Source: Streptomyces poonensis (lineage in GTDB: Bacteria > Actinomycetota > Actinomycetes > Streptomycetales > Streptomycetaceae). From it: a stretch of 64,000 nucleotides of DNA. Within the stretch, counting starts at the first letter, position 1. Every line of letters starts with the position of its first letter. The notes below the pieces were generated by a model that saw only the letters and a program-made list of their open reading frames with translations, made no database searches and was not told where the DNA came from. Below are positions 9,658 to 17,674 of this stretch, piece by piece. The translations under genes were made by a program, and so were the position numbers. The stretch spans positions 186,001 through 250,000 of the forward strand of contig NZ_BMVW01000007.1 in assembly GCF_014650915.1 (NCBI RefSeq), given 5' to 3'.

Positions 9658-11165
9658 GCTCCCTGGCCCAGTCCGTGGTCCAGTCCGTCGACTGGCTCAC
9701 GATCGCCCCGCCCACCATCGCCGCGGTCGTCGGACTGGTCGTGCTCGTCGCCGACCTGTTCGTGGGCGACCACAGGAAGGCCCTGCTCGGCTGGGTGTCG
9801 GTCGCGGGCCTTGCCGTCTCGGTGCTGGCCCTGCTGCCTCTGCTGGACGGCGACCGCTCCACCTTCTGCCTCGCTCGCGACGCCGGCGTCTGCAGCTACA
9901 CCGCCGACCGGTTCGCGCTCGTCATCCAGTTCCTGGTGCTCGGCGGCGCTCTCCTGGCCGCCCTGCTGTCGATGACGGCTCTGAAGGACGCGCGCAGAGA
10001 ACTCCCCGAAGGGGAGTTCTGGTTCCTGCTGCTGTCGTCCGCCGCGGGCGCCGCGCTCCTGCCCGCTTCCCGCGACCTCGCGACCCTCATCGTCGCGCTG
10101 GAGATCGCCTCCCTGCCGGCCTTCGCCCTCGTCGGCCTCCGGTACGGCGACCGACGCTCCTCCGAAGCGGCCCTGAAGTTCTTCCTGTCCTCGGTCACCG
10201 CGACCGCTGTCAGTCTGATGGGCATCAGCTTCGTGTACGCGGTCACGGGCACTCTGTACCTCACCGAGATCGCCGACGGCATCCAGAACGTCGACGGACA
10301 GCTTCAGACGCTCGCCCAGGCCGGCGTCGTCCTGACCCTCGTCGGTTTCGCCTTCAAGACGGCCGCGGTGCCGTTCCACTTCTGGGTGCCCGACACCTAT
10401 GTGGGCGCGCCGATCCCCGTGGCCGCCTACCTGTCGGTCGTCGGCAAGGCGGTCGGCTTCTCGGGGCTGATCCTCGTCACCGTCGTCGCGCTCCCGTCGT
10501 ACGCGGACGTCTGGGGCCCGGCGCTCGCCGCTCTGGCGGCCCTCACCATGACCGTCGGCAACGTCGGTGCCCTTCGCCAGCAGGTCACGCGCGCGTACAG
10601 CGCGGTACGGCTCCTCGCCTGGTCCTCAGTCGGCCAGGCAGGCTATCTCCTCGTGCCGATCGCGGCGGCCGCGTACTCCGACGACGCCCAGCAGCCGATC
10701 GGCTCCACCGTCGCCTACGCGCTGATGTACGCCGCCGTGAACCTCGGCGCCTTCGCGGTGGCGGCCCTGGTCGCCCGAACCAAGCCGCTGAACCGCGTCA
10801 GCGACTACCGGGGCCTGTACGCCGCCAGTCCGCTCACCGCCCTGCTCCTGGGCTTCTTCCTGCTCTGCCTCGCAGGGCTGCCCCCGGGCATCATCGGGCT
10901 CTTCGCCAAGGTGACCGTCTTCTCGGCCGCCGTCGACGCGGGCCTCGGCTGGCTCGCCGTGGTCATGGCCGTCAACGTGGTGATCGCCCTCTTCTACTAC
11001 CTCCAGTGGACGGCCCTGCTGTTCCGGGCCCCCGAGGGCACACCCGAGAAGTACCGCGCCACGGCCCCGCTGACGGCAGCCATCGCCCTCACCGGGATTC
11101 TGGGCATCGCCCTCTCCGGAGCACCGCAGCTCGTCCTGCGCTTCGCCGACACCGGCCTCTTCTGA
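9654..11165 (+). CDS. nuoN: NADH-quinone oxidoreductase subunit N-like
   Basis: Third antiporter-like subunit and last gene of the operon, 503 aa. It contains the KTAAVPFHFWVPDTYVGAP motif with its channel lysine and the FAKVTVFSAAV segment with the C-terminal lysine. The ATG overlaps the nuoM stop. No gene for NuoD, E, F or G follows: 220 bp later htpX begins. Confidence 0.92.
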   Translation: MSSLAQSVVQSVDWLTIAPPTIAAVVGLVVLVADLFVGDHRKALLGWVSVAGLAVSVLALLPLLDGDRSTFCLARDAGVCSYTADRFALVIQFLVLGGALLAALLSMTALKDARRELPEGEFWFLLLSSAAGAALLPASRDLATLIVALEIASLPAFALVGLRYGDRRSSEAALKFFLSSVTATAVSLMGISFVYAVTGTLYLTEIADGIQNVDGQLQTLAQAGVVLTLVGFAFKTAAVPFHFWVPDTYVGAPIPVAAYLSVVGKAVGFSGLILVTVVALPSYADVWGPALAALAALTMTVGNVGALRQQVTRAYSAVRLLAWSSVGQAGYLLVPIAAAAYSDDAQQPIGSTVAYALMYAAVNLGAFAVAALVARTKPLNRVSDYRGLYAASPLTALLLGFFLLCLAGLPPGIIGLFAKVTVFSAAVDAGLGWLAVVMAVNVVIALFYYLQWTALLFRAPEGTPEKYRATAPLTAAIALTGILGIALSGAPQLVLRFADTGLF

Positions 11166-11180
11166 GCCACGGACCGCATT

Positions 11181-11222
11181 CACGCGCGCGTGCAGGGAAC
11201 CCGGACCCTCACGCGCGCGTGC
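11181..11222. promoter_or_regulatory. Two copies of the palindrome CACGCGCGCGTG upstream of htpX
   Basis: The perfect 12-bp palindrome CACGCGCGCGTG occurs at 11181-11192 and again at 11210-11221, each followed by C. The copies are 29 bp apart. They lie between nuoN and htpX. They could be an operator pair for htpX or part of a nuo terminator; no regulator is identified. Confidence 0.35.
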
Positions 11223-11386
11223 GGCGTCTGCCCGGTCATCCGAAGGCGGAGGGGGCGCCCCAGTGCGCACAAGGGAACTAGTCCCTCCTCCCCGCCGTTG
11301 ACCAGGAGGGAAGAGTCCACTGAGAAGTGGCATCGACAGCATCAGCAAGCAAGGGTTCCCCTGCCGCACGACTTGGAGGGCGTACC

Positions 11387-12250
11387 GTGCACCGCCGGCA
11401 CAACGGGCTCAAGACCGCCGTACTCCTCGGTGGGCTGTCCGCACTCATCATCGTCATCGGCAGCTTCTTCGGGCGTACCGGCCTCGTCGTCGCGCTCCTC
11501 GTGGCGATCGGCACGAACGCGTACGCCTACTGGAACAGCGACAAGCTGGCTCTACGCGCGATGCGCGCCCGGCCTGTCAGCGAGTTCGAGGCCCCCGCCC
11601 TGTACCGCATGGTCCGTGAACTCTCCACCCAGGCGCGCCAGCCGATGCCCCGCCTGTACATCTCCCCGACCGACGCGCCGAACGCGTTCGCGACGGGCCG
11701 CAACCCGCGCAACGCCGCCGTGTGCTGCACCGACGGCATCCTGCGGATCCTGGACGAGCGTGAACTGCGCGGCGTGATCGGCCACGAACTCAGTCATGTC
11801 TACAACCGCGACATCCTGATCTCCTCGGTCGCCGGTGCCCTGGCCTCGGTGATCATGTTCCTGGTGAACTTCGCCTGGCTGATCCCCGTGGGCCGCTCGA
11901 ACGACGACGACGGGCCCGGGCTCCTCGGCATGCTGCTGATCATGATCCTGGGTCCGCTCGCCGCAAGCGTCATCCAGCTCGCCATCAGCCGTTCCAGGGA
12001 GTACGAGGCGGACGCCTCGGGCGCCCAGCTGACCGGCGACCCCCTGGCCCTCGCGAGCGCCCTGCGCAAGCTCGAAGCGGGTACCAAACAGCTTCCGCTG
12101 CCGCCCGAGCCGCGCATCGAGACCGCGAGCCACATGATGATCGCCAATCCCTTCCGCCCGGGCCAGGGACTGTCCAAGATGTTCTCCACCCACCCGCCGA
12201 TGGCGGAGCGCATCGCCCGGCTCGAGCAGATGGCAGGTCGTCACCAGTGA
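11387..12250 (+). CDS. htpX: Membrane zinc metalloprotease HtpX (M48 family)
   Basis: Stress-linked membrane protease that degrades damaged membrane proteins. The zinc site HELSH is at residues 133-137, and the third-ligand region [10 protein letters not shown] follows. Two hydrophobic segments occupy the N-terminus (about 8-50) and two more lie near 145-205. The GTG at 11387 is chosen because GGAGGG sits 6 nt upstream and gives the usual 287 aa. An upstream in-frame GTG at 11327 has no such site. The stop overlaps the next gene (GTGA), so the two are translationally coupled. Confidence 0.9.
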   Translation: MHRRHNGLKTAVLLGGLSALIIVIGSFFGRTGLVVALLVAIGTNAYAYWNSDKLALRAMRARPVSEFEAPALYRMVRELSTQARQPMPRLYISPTDAPNAFATGRNPRNAAVCCTDGILRILDERELRGVIGHELSHVYNRDILISSVAGALASVIMFLVNFAWLIPVGRSNDDDGPGLLGMLLIMILGPLAASVIQLAISRSREYEADASGAQLTGDPLALASALRKLEAGTKQLPLPPEPRIETASHMMIANPFRPGQGLSKMFSTHPPMAERIARLEQMAGRHQ

Positions 12251-12642
12251 AGACAATCCTGAACATCATCTGGCTGTTCCTGAGCGGCTTCTGGCTGTTC
12301 CTCGCCTACATGGTCGCCGGTCTGCTGTTGTGCGTCACGATCATCGGAATCCCGTTCGGCATCGCTGCCTTCCGCATCGGGGTCTACGCCCTGTGGCCCT
12401 TCGGATACACCGCGGTCGAGCGCCGTGACGCGGGTGCCCCCTCCTGTATCGGCAACGTGCTGTGGCTGGTCCTCGCGGGCTGGTGGCTGGCGCTCGGGCA
12501 CATCGTCACGGGGCTGGCCCTGTGCGTCACGATCATCGGTATCCCCTTGGGCATCGCCAACTTCAAGCTGATCCCGGTCTCGCTGCTGCCCCTGGGGCGC
12601 GAGATCGTGCGCACGGACCAGGCGTTCGGCCAGCGCTGGTAG
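12247..12642 (+). CDS. YccF-domain inner membrane protein
   Basis: A 131-aa membrane protein built from two repeats of about 60 residues. Each repeat contains the near-identical string LCVTIIGIP followed by GIA, which is typical of the YccF (DUF307) domain. The GTG start overlaps the htpX stop, so it is probably expressed with the protease. Biochemical function is unknown; the pairing suggests a membrane-stress role, which is inference only. Confidence 0.8.
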   Translation: MKTILNIIWLFLSGFWLFLAYMVAGLLLCVTIIGIPFGIAAFRIGVYALWPFGYTAVERRDAGAPSCIGNVLWLVLAGWWLALGHIVTGLALCVTIIGIPLGIANFKLIPVSLLPLGREIVRTDQAFGQRW

Positions 12643-12757
12643 CAGGGCGCCCGCTCGGCGCGGAGAGGAGCGCGCCGCCGGGGAGCAACTCGCCTGAGCG
12701 CACGCTCACTTATCCACAGGCCGCTCGATTGTCAGTGCCGGGCGGCATGATGAATCC

Positions 12758-13324
12758 ATGACCGAGACCGAGCAGTTGCTGGGGAAGGTGGCGGGAAAGG
12801 CCCGTACCACCCGACCATGGGGCTGGCCCGCACTTCCCGACCCCGCGGACGCGGACACGCTCGCCCGAGCCGAGTCGGTCCTGGGCTTCCCCCTGCCGCC
12901 GCTGCTCGCCGCCCTCTACCTGCGGATAGGCGACGGGGGTTTTGGCCCTGAATACGGACTGCTGCCCCTCCTCGACAGTCCGCCCGCGGCCGAGCCGGCC
13001 GCAGTCACCCAGTACCTCGCCAACCTGAGAAGCGGTCAAGAGGACCCCGACTGGCCCTGGCCCGACCGAGTCCTGCCGATATCCCACTGGGGCTGCGGAA
13101 TGTACGCGTGCGTGGACTGCAGCACCCCCGACGGCACGGTCCTGCTCTACGAGCCGAACGCCGGCCGGGCCGCTGACGCCTGGTACGTGGATGCGCCCAC
13201 TCTGGCGGACTGGCTGCACGTCTGGATCAACGGCAACGGCTGGTACGACGAGCCCGACGCCGGGACGGACATGGCACCGTGGACCGAGTTCCGCATACGC
13301 ACGGGAGCCGTGCGTTCTCTGTGA
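12758..13324 (+). CDS. SMI1/KNR4 (SUKH) family protein
   Basis: A 188-aa soluble protein. The pattern of an N-terminal helix, then GFPLPPLLAALYLRIGDGG, then scattered tryptophans is typical of the SMI1/KNR4 superfamily. Many members are immunity proteins or scaffold-like partners. No toxin gene lies nearby, so an immunity role cannot be inferred. The start ATG has a weak binding site. It stands alone, about 115 bp after the YccF gene and convergent with the permease gene. Confidence 0.7.
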   Translation: MTETEQLLGKVAGKARTTRPWGWPALPDPADADTLARAESVLGFPLPPLLAALYLRIGDGGFGPEYGLLPLLDSPPAAEPAAVTQYLANLRSGQEDPDWPWPDRVLPISHWGCGMYACVDCSTPDGTVLLYEPNAGRAADAWYVDAPTLADWLHVWINGNGWYDEPDAGTDMAPWTEFRIRTGAVRSL

Positions 13325-13400
13325 CGGAACTGCGCCCACGGGAGCCGCGCAAGCCTCATGGGAAACAGAGCCATCACAGGAACAGGGCCGCCACAAGAAC

Positions 13401-14669
13401 TCAGCCTGCCGCTGCCCGTCTTCGCGATGCCCACCACCGCCTAGCCCCGTACGCGACCGCACCCGCGCCGAGGACGGCGGCGCCCACGGCCACCGACACG
13501 CCCGGCAGCGCGAATGCCAGCGTCACGCAGCCGATGAGTCCGGCAACCGGCACTATGCGTGCCGCCGGTGCAGGGCTCAGCGTCCAGGCCGACGCGTTGG
13601 CGATGGCGTAGTACGCGAGGACACCGAAGGAGGAAAAGCCGATCGCGCCCCGCACGTCCGTGGTGGCGGCCAGCAGGGCGACCACCGCGCCGACGATCAG
13701 TTCCGCCCTGTGCGGCACTCGGTAGCGAGGGTGCACAGCGGCCAGGACACCGGGCAGATTCCGGTTCCGGGCCATGGCCAGGGTCGTCCGCGAAACACCG
13801 AGAATGAGCGCCAGCAGCGACCCCAGCGCGGCCACGGCGGCACCGAACCGCACCACAGGAGTGAGTTCGGGGGCGCCGGCGGCCCGTACGGCGTCGGCCA
13901 GCGGGGCGGTGGCGCCCGCGAGCCCGCCCGGCCCCAGCACGGAGAGGACAGCGACAGCCACAGCGACGTACACCACCAGCGCGATGCCCAGCGCCAGCGG
14001 GATCGCGCGCGGAACGGTCCGTGCCGGATCACGCACTTCGCCGCCGAGAGTCGCGATCCGCGCGTAGCCGGCGAACGCGAAGAACAGCAGACCAGCGGCT
14101 TGCAGCACCCCGTCGGCCCCCGACGGCATCCCGATGTCCAGCTGCCCGGCGTCGGACTCGGCGGACGTAAGGCACACGACCACAACGGAAGCGAGGACCG
14201 CCAGGACCAGGGCCACGATCACCCGCGTCAGCCAGGCCGACTTCTGGACACCGCCGTAGTTCACCGCGGTCAGCGCCACGACGGCCGCGACGGCGACACC
14301 GTGCGCATGGTCCGGCCAGACGTACGCGCCGACGGTGAGCGCCATGGCCGCGCAGGAGGCCGTCTTGCCCACCACGAACGACCAGCCCGCCAGACAGCCC
14401 CAGAACTCACCGAGCCGCTCGCGCCCATACACATACGCGCCGCCCGACTCGGGGTGGACGGCGGCCAGCCGTGCCGAGGACATGGCGTTGCAGTAGGCGA
14501 CCACGGCGGCCAACCCCAGACCGAGGAACAGTCCGGAACCGGCCGCATGGGCGGCGGGCCCCAGAGCAGCGAAGATACCCGCGCCGATCATTGAGCCGAG
14601 ACCGATGACCACCGCGTCCCCGACTCCGAGGGTGCGCCGCAGTCCGAGCTCCCCACCTGGCTGTGTCAT
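13401..14669 (-). CDS. APC-superfamily amino-acid permease
   Basis: A 422-aa transporter with about twelve hydrophobic segments. The first helix carries the APC signature VVIGLGSMIGAGIF, which forms the substrate and ion site, and helix 6 reads LLFFAFAGYARIATLGGEV. The ATG at 14669 directly precedes this region, with AGGG about 8 nt upstream; a longer frame starting at 14780 would add an unlikely cysteine- and arginine-rich leader. It is divergent from the GlsB gene. The transported amino acid cannot be told from sequence. Confidence 0.85.
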   Translation of the reverse strand: MTQPGGELGLRRTLGVGDAVVIGLGSMIGAGIFAALGPAAHAAGSGLFLGLGLAAVVAYCNAMSSARLAAVHPESGGAYVYGRERLGEFWGCLAGWSFVVGKTASCAAMALTVGAYVWPDHAHGVAVAAVVALTAVNYGGVQKSAWLTRVIVALVLAVLASVVVVCLTSAESDAGQLDIGMPSGADGVLQAAGLLFFAFAGYARIATLGGEVRDPARTVPRAIPLALGIALVVYVAVAVAVLSVLGPGGLAGATAPLADAVRAAGAPELTPVVRFGAAVAALGSLLALILGVSRTTLAMARNRNLPGVLAAVHPRYRVPHRAELIVGAVVALLAATTDVRGAIGFSSFGVLAYYAIANASAWTLSPAPAARIVPVAGLIGCVTLAFALPGVSVAVGAAVLGAGAVAYGARRWWASRRRAAAG

Positions 14670-14921
14670 GCGCCGCACCCTACTGATCTGCGCAACCGGA
14701 AGACACCGTGCAGGCGTCCTCACCGATAACAGGACATCAACGAACGAACAAGACCTCGACAAACGAGTCGGCGACGGCACGGTGCGGGGGACGGCGCGCG
14801 ACCGCTGTGACTCTCCGGTAGCCGAGCGGCCTCTGTGTCACACACGGACGGACCGTTCGGGCACAGCCCGGCCGGGGCAGGAGCACAGCACAAGCAGAGA
14901 ACGAAAGGGCAGGTTCACGGC

Positions 14922-15188
14922 ATGGGCATCATCGGCTGGATCATTCTGGGACTGTTGGCCGGGGCCATCGCCAAATTCCTGCTGCCGGGCCGCGACCCGG
15001 GCGGCCTCATCGGGACGACCCTCATCGGCATAGCCGGAGCGTTCATCGGCGGCTGGATCTCCGCCCGCTGGCTCGAGCACCCGATCAACGAGAGTTTCTA
15101 CGACGGTGCCACCTGGCTGGCGGCCATCGGCGGCTCCCTCGTCCTGCTGATCGCCTACCGCATCCTCTTCGGTCACTCGCGCCGCTGA
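14922..15188 (+). CDS. GlsB/YeaQ/YmgE-family stress-response membrane protein
   Basis: An 88-aa protein with three hydrophobic glycine-rich helices, opening MGIIGWIILGLLAGAIAKFL and containing GRDPGGLIGTTLIGIAGAFIGG. This is the transglycosylase-associated family, common in Streptomyces and often several copies per genome. The ATG at 14922 follows an AAAGGGCAGG-type site. Function is unknown beyond an association with membrane stress. Confidence 0.85.
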   Translation: MGIIGWIILGLLAGAIAKFLLPGRDPGGLIGTTLIGIAGAFIGGWISARWLEHPINESFYDGATWLAAIGGSLVLLIAYRILFGHSRR

Positions 15189-15351
15189 TCAGGTGCCTCG
15201 AACCCGTGGCCAGCAGGTGAGACGACGCGGGCCGGTCCGACGCCCCAGGGGGTGCCGGACCGACCCGTGCCGTTGTCGGTGAAGCGGACAAGGCCGCCCG
15301 GTGGGAGACCGGCCACTCAGACCGGATCCTCCGGCAGTGACGCCGGCTCGA

Positions 15352-15840
15352 TCACCGGTAGTTCACGAACTGCAGGGCGAAGTCGAAGTCCTTGCCCTTC
15401 AGGAGGGCGATCACGGCCTGCAGGTCGTCCCGGCTCTTGGAGCTGACGCGGAGCTCGTCACCCTGCACCTGGGCCTTGACGCCCTTCGGCCCCTCGTCGC
15501 GAATGATCTTCGCCACCTTCTTGGCGTTCTCCTGGGAGATGCCCTCCTGGATCGAGGCGAAGATCTTGTACTCCTTGCCGGACAGCTGGGGCTCGCCCGC
15601 GTCCAGCGCCTTCAGCGAGATCCCGCGCTTGATCAGCTTGGACTGGAAGACGTCGAGGATCGCCTTGACCCGGTCCTCGGAGTTCGCCTCCATCAGGATC
15701 TTGTCGCCGGACCACGAGATGGAGGCGCCCACGCCCTTGAAGTCGTAGCGCTGCGAGATCTCCTTGCCGGCCTGGTTGAGGGCGTTGTCGACCTCCTGCC
15801 GCTCGACCTTCGAGACGATGTCGAAACTGGAGTCGGCCAT
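15352..15840 (-). CDS. yajQ: YajQ-family nucleotide-binding protein
   Basis: A 162-aa protein, [20 protein letters not shown] at the start, matching the whole YajQ family, which contains two ferredoxin-like lobes. Homologues bind cyclic di-GMP or nucleic acid. The ATG at 15840 is set by AAGGAG 8 nt upstream; the longer frame to 15990 is non-coding in character. It is divergent from the adjacent tRNA-Tyr locus, a neighbourhood known from the SLP1 attachment site in S. coelicolor/lividans. Confidence 0.9.
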   Translation of the reverse strand: MADSSFDIVSKVERQEVDNALNQAGKEISQRYDFKGVGASISWSGDKILMEANSEDRVKAILDVFQSKLIKRGISLKALDAGEPQLSGKEYKIFASIQEGISQENAKKVAKIIRDEGPKGVKAQVQGDELRVSSKSRDDLQAVIALLKGKDFDFALQFVNYR

Positions 15841-16065
15841 GTCCTGTGGCTCCTTGTATCGGGTGAATATCGGGTGCGGATCGGCGTGCGTGAGGGAGGC
15901 CGCCGAGCCCGGTGTAGGTCCCGGGCCGCATCCGCATAAGCCTAGCCATCCGCTTCCCGCCGAGCGCCGATCAATCGAGTGGCGAAGCACCCCTGTGCAT
16001 CAGGTATCGTTTACGTCGTTGCCACGGAGCACCGCCGAAAAGCGGTTCGAAGAGGCAGCGACCCC

Positions 16066-16110
16066 GGCGGTGTGGCTCAGCCTTCCCAGGTTCGAATCCT
16101 GGCGCCGCCA
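16066..16110 (+). pseudogene. Truncated tRNA-Tyr lacking D and anticodon arms
   Basis: 45 nt form a tRNA without its centre. GGCGGTG (16066-16072) pairs with CGCCGCC (16103-16109), with one G-U pair, to give a full 7-bp acceptor stem, and A16110 is the discriminator. The T arm is intact (CCAGG, TTCGAAT, CCTGG at 16086-16102). GGC-TCA-GCC at 16074-16082 matches the extra arm of a class II tRNA. The 3' half is as expected for actinobacterial tRNA-Tyr. Positions from about 10 to 45, including the GUA anticodon, are missing. No other 5' acceptor partner exists upstream. A promoter-side leader and a strong terminator remain. Confidence 0.75.
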
Positions 16111-16119
16111 CACTGGGGA

Positions 16120-16161
16120 AAACCCCCTCCGATCTGCGGAAACGCAGATCGGAGGGGGTTT
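16120..16161 (+). terminator. Strong hairpin after the tRNA-Tyr remnant
   Basis: A perfect 19-bp stem (16120-16138 with 16143-16161) closes on a GAAA tetraloop and ends in TTTCTTCG. It would terminate transcription of the tRNA locus. Confidence 0.85.
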
Positions 16162-16189
16162 CTTCGTTCCCTATGGCCGTCGTCCGTCC

Positions 16190-16432
16190 TTACGGCCGTT
16201 GATCGACTCCTCCGGCCTGTTCCTGGGACCGGAGCATCTGTGCCATCGCCTCGAGGCTCTGAGCTGCGGCTGCGCCCCCACCGCACGTCAGGGAGGCGAT
16301 GAGGCCGCCGAGCAGGCCTGCCCGGTCGGCGACGATGCGGACCTGGCCGACTTCGACCACGAGGCCCAGCAGGTCCAGCCGCAGTCCTTGCGGGATGTCG
16401 AGTACGACGCACTCTCCGGGTGGTGTGGTCAT
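16190..16432 (-). CDS. Small unidentified protein (80 aa)
   Basis: The ATG at 16432 has GGGGAGG about 6 nt upstream. The codons are strongly G/C-ending in the first two thirds, so this is probably a real gene. The protein begins MTTPPGECVVLDIPQG and contains a valine/leucine-rich centre (LRLDLLGLVVEVGQVRIVAD) followed by a glycine/alanine-rich stretch. No known domain is recognised. It lies right after the tRNA-Tyr locus, a classic integration site, and may be a left-over of an inserted element or an ordinary lineage gene. Confidence 0.5.
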   Translation of the reverse strand: MTTPPGECVVLDIPQGLRLDLLGLVVEVGQVRIVADRAGLLGGLIASLTCGGGAAAAQSLEAMAQMLRSQEQAGGVDQRP

Positions 16433-16617
16433 CCTGAGCCTCCCCGTCGGATCTCCCCCTCGGAAGGACTAACCGTGCCGTAATACCCCCTGCCGGGCAA
16501 TCCATGCTCGCGTGGGCGACTGTCGGCCATGCAGGTTCCAGGCGGGCAACCGTCGGGCGGGTCGATTTTCGTCGACGTGTTCGATGCGGCCCTTCGTGCA
16601 CGGGGCACACTGGCTCC

Positions 16618-16824
16618 ATGTCATCGCGTCGCAGGAGTTGCCCCGTGTGCCGCCGGGAGATCGCCGTGGTCGCCGGGCGGTTCGCGCGTCACGATCCGCC
16701 CGGGGCGAGCGGTGAGCTCGTGTCGTGCCCCGGGTCGCGCACGTCGGCGCAGTTGGGGGCCGCCCAGCCGACGTTGGACGGGTATGTCGTGCCCGAGTTC
16801 CCCGGTCAGCTGCCGTTGTTCTGA
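16618..16824 (+). CDS. Small zinc-ribbon-like protein (68 aa)
   Basis: Begins MSSRRRSCPVCRREIAVVAG and contains a CPVC knuckle and a later SCPG, with conserved-looking ARHDPPG and a PGQLPLF end. The cysteines suggest a small metal-binding fold, though only three are present. The ATG at 16618 is chosen over an upstream frame of poor composition. The binding site is weak. Similar short proteins are common in Streptomyces (from memory); their role is unknown. Confidence 0.5.
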   Translation: MSSRRRSCPVCRREIAVVAGRFARHDPPGASGELVSCPGSRTSAQLGAAQPTLDGYVVPEFPGQLPLF

Positions 16825-16885
16825 TCGCGCGTTTTGATCGAGTGTGCTGGCCGAGCGTCCTGAGCCGTCAGTATCTTTCCCGCCG

Positions 16886-17542
16886 TCAGTTGCCGGCCAC
16901 CGACTTCACCGCCACCGAGACGGGAGCCGAGCCGCTGATGGCTTCCAGGGTCAGGCCGGCCGTGGCAGGCGTGTCGACCAACTCCGCGAGGACCGCGGCG
17001 ACATCGTCCCGAGGGATCGGGCCGCGGCCGGTGTGGGCCTCCAGCCGGACCAGACCGGTGCCGGCGTCGTTCGTGAGCATGCCGGGACGCAGGATCGTCC
17101 AGTCCAGGGCGTCCAGGCTCCGGATGTACTCGTCGGCCTCGCCCTTGGCGCGCAGGTAGACGTCGAAGACCTCGTCGCCCGGGTGCTTCGGGTCGGCGTT
17201 CATCGACGACACGACGATGTGGCGGCGCACGCCCGCGCGTACCGCGGCGTCCGCGAACAGCACCGCTGCCGCCCGGTCCACCGTCTCCTTGCGGGCCGCA
17301 CCACTGCCCGGCCCCGCGCCCGCCGCGAAGACAGCCACGTCCGCGCCCCGCAGATGTTCCGAGACTTCCTCGACAGAGGCCGACTCCAGGTCGCACAGCA
17401 CCGGTTCGGCACCGGCCTGCCGCAGATCGTCGCCCTGCTCGGCACGGCGGACGAGCCCCACCGCCTCGTCGCCGCGCGCGGCGAGCAGTCGCTCCAGCCG
17501 CAGCGCGATCTGACCATGACCTCCAGCGATGACAATGCGCAT
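16886..17542 (-). CDS. NAD(P)-binding SDR-family (NmrA-like) protein
   Basis: A 218-aa atypical short-chain dehydrogenase. The N-terminus MRIVIAGGHGQIALRL is a Rossmann nucleotide-binding loop. VVSSMNADPK and the YLRAK (YxxxK) motif occupy the usual catalytic positions. The ATG at 17542 starts directly before the first beta strand; the upstream extension to 17572 is not needed. Related proteins act as NAD(P)H sensors or reductases. The substrate is unknown. It stands apart from its neighbours. Confidence 0.8.
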   Translation of the reverse strand: MRIVIAGGHGQIALRLERLLAARGDEAVGLVRRAEQGDDLRQAGAEPVLCDLESASVEEVSEHLRGADVAVFAAGAGPGSGAARKETVDRAAAVLFADAAVRAGVRRHIVVSSMNADPKHPGDEVFDVYLRAKGEADEYIRSLDALDWTILRPGMLTNDAGTGLVRLEAHTGRGPIPRDDVAAVLAELVDTPATAGLTLEAISGSAPVSVAVKSVAGN

Positions 17543-17674
17543 GTCTTCGACCGTACGCCCGCACGGGCCCATCCGCCGAACGACCGCGCAACCGCCGTGC
17601 GGTCGTATGGCCGACAGGCCGACCGGCCGAGCGGTCAGCCACTCAGCCGGCCGATCGGCCGACGGCCAGGACCA

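Noticed and set aside
12710-12718. TTATCCACA, a DnaA-box-like 9-mer
   Set aside because: A single isolated box, no cluster and no dnaA/dnaN nearby; an origin is not supported.
12758-13324. SUKH protein as immunity part of a toxin system
   Set aside because: No toxin-like or secretion-linked gene lies next to it; the neighbours are unrelated.
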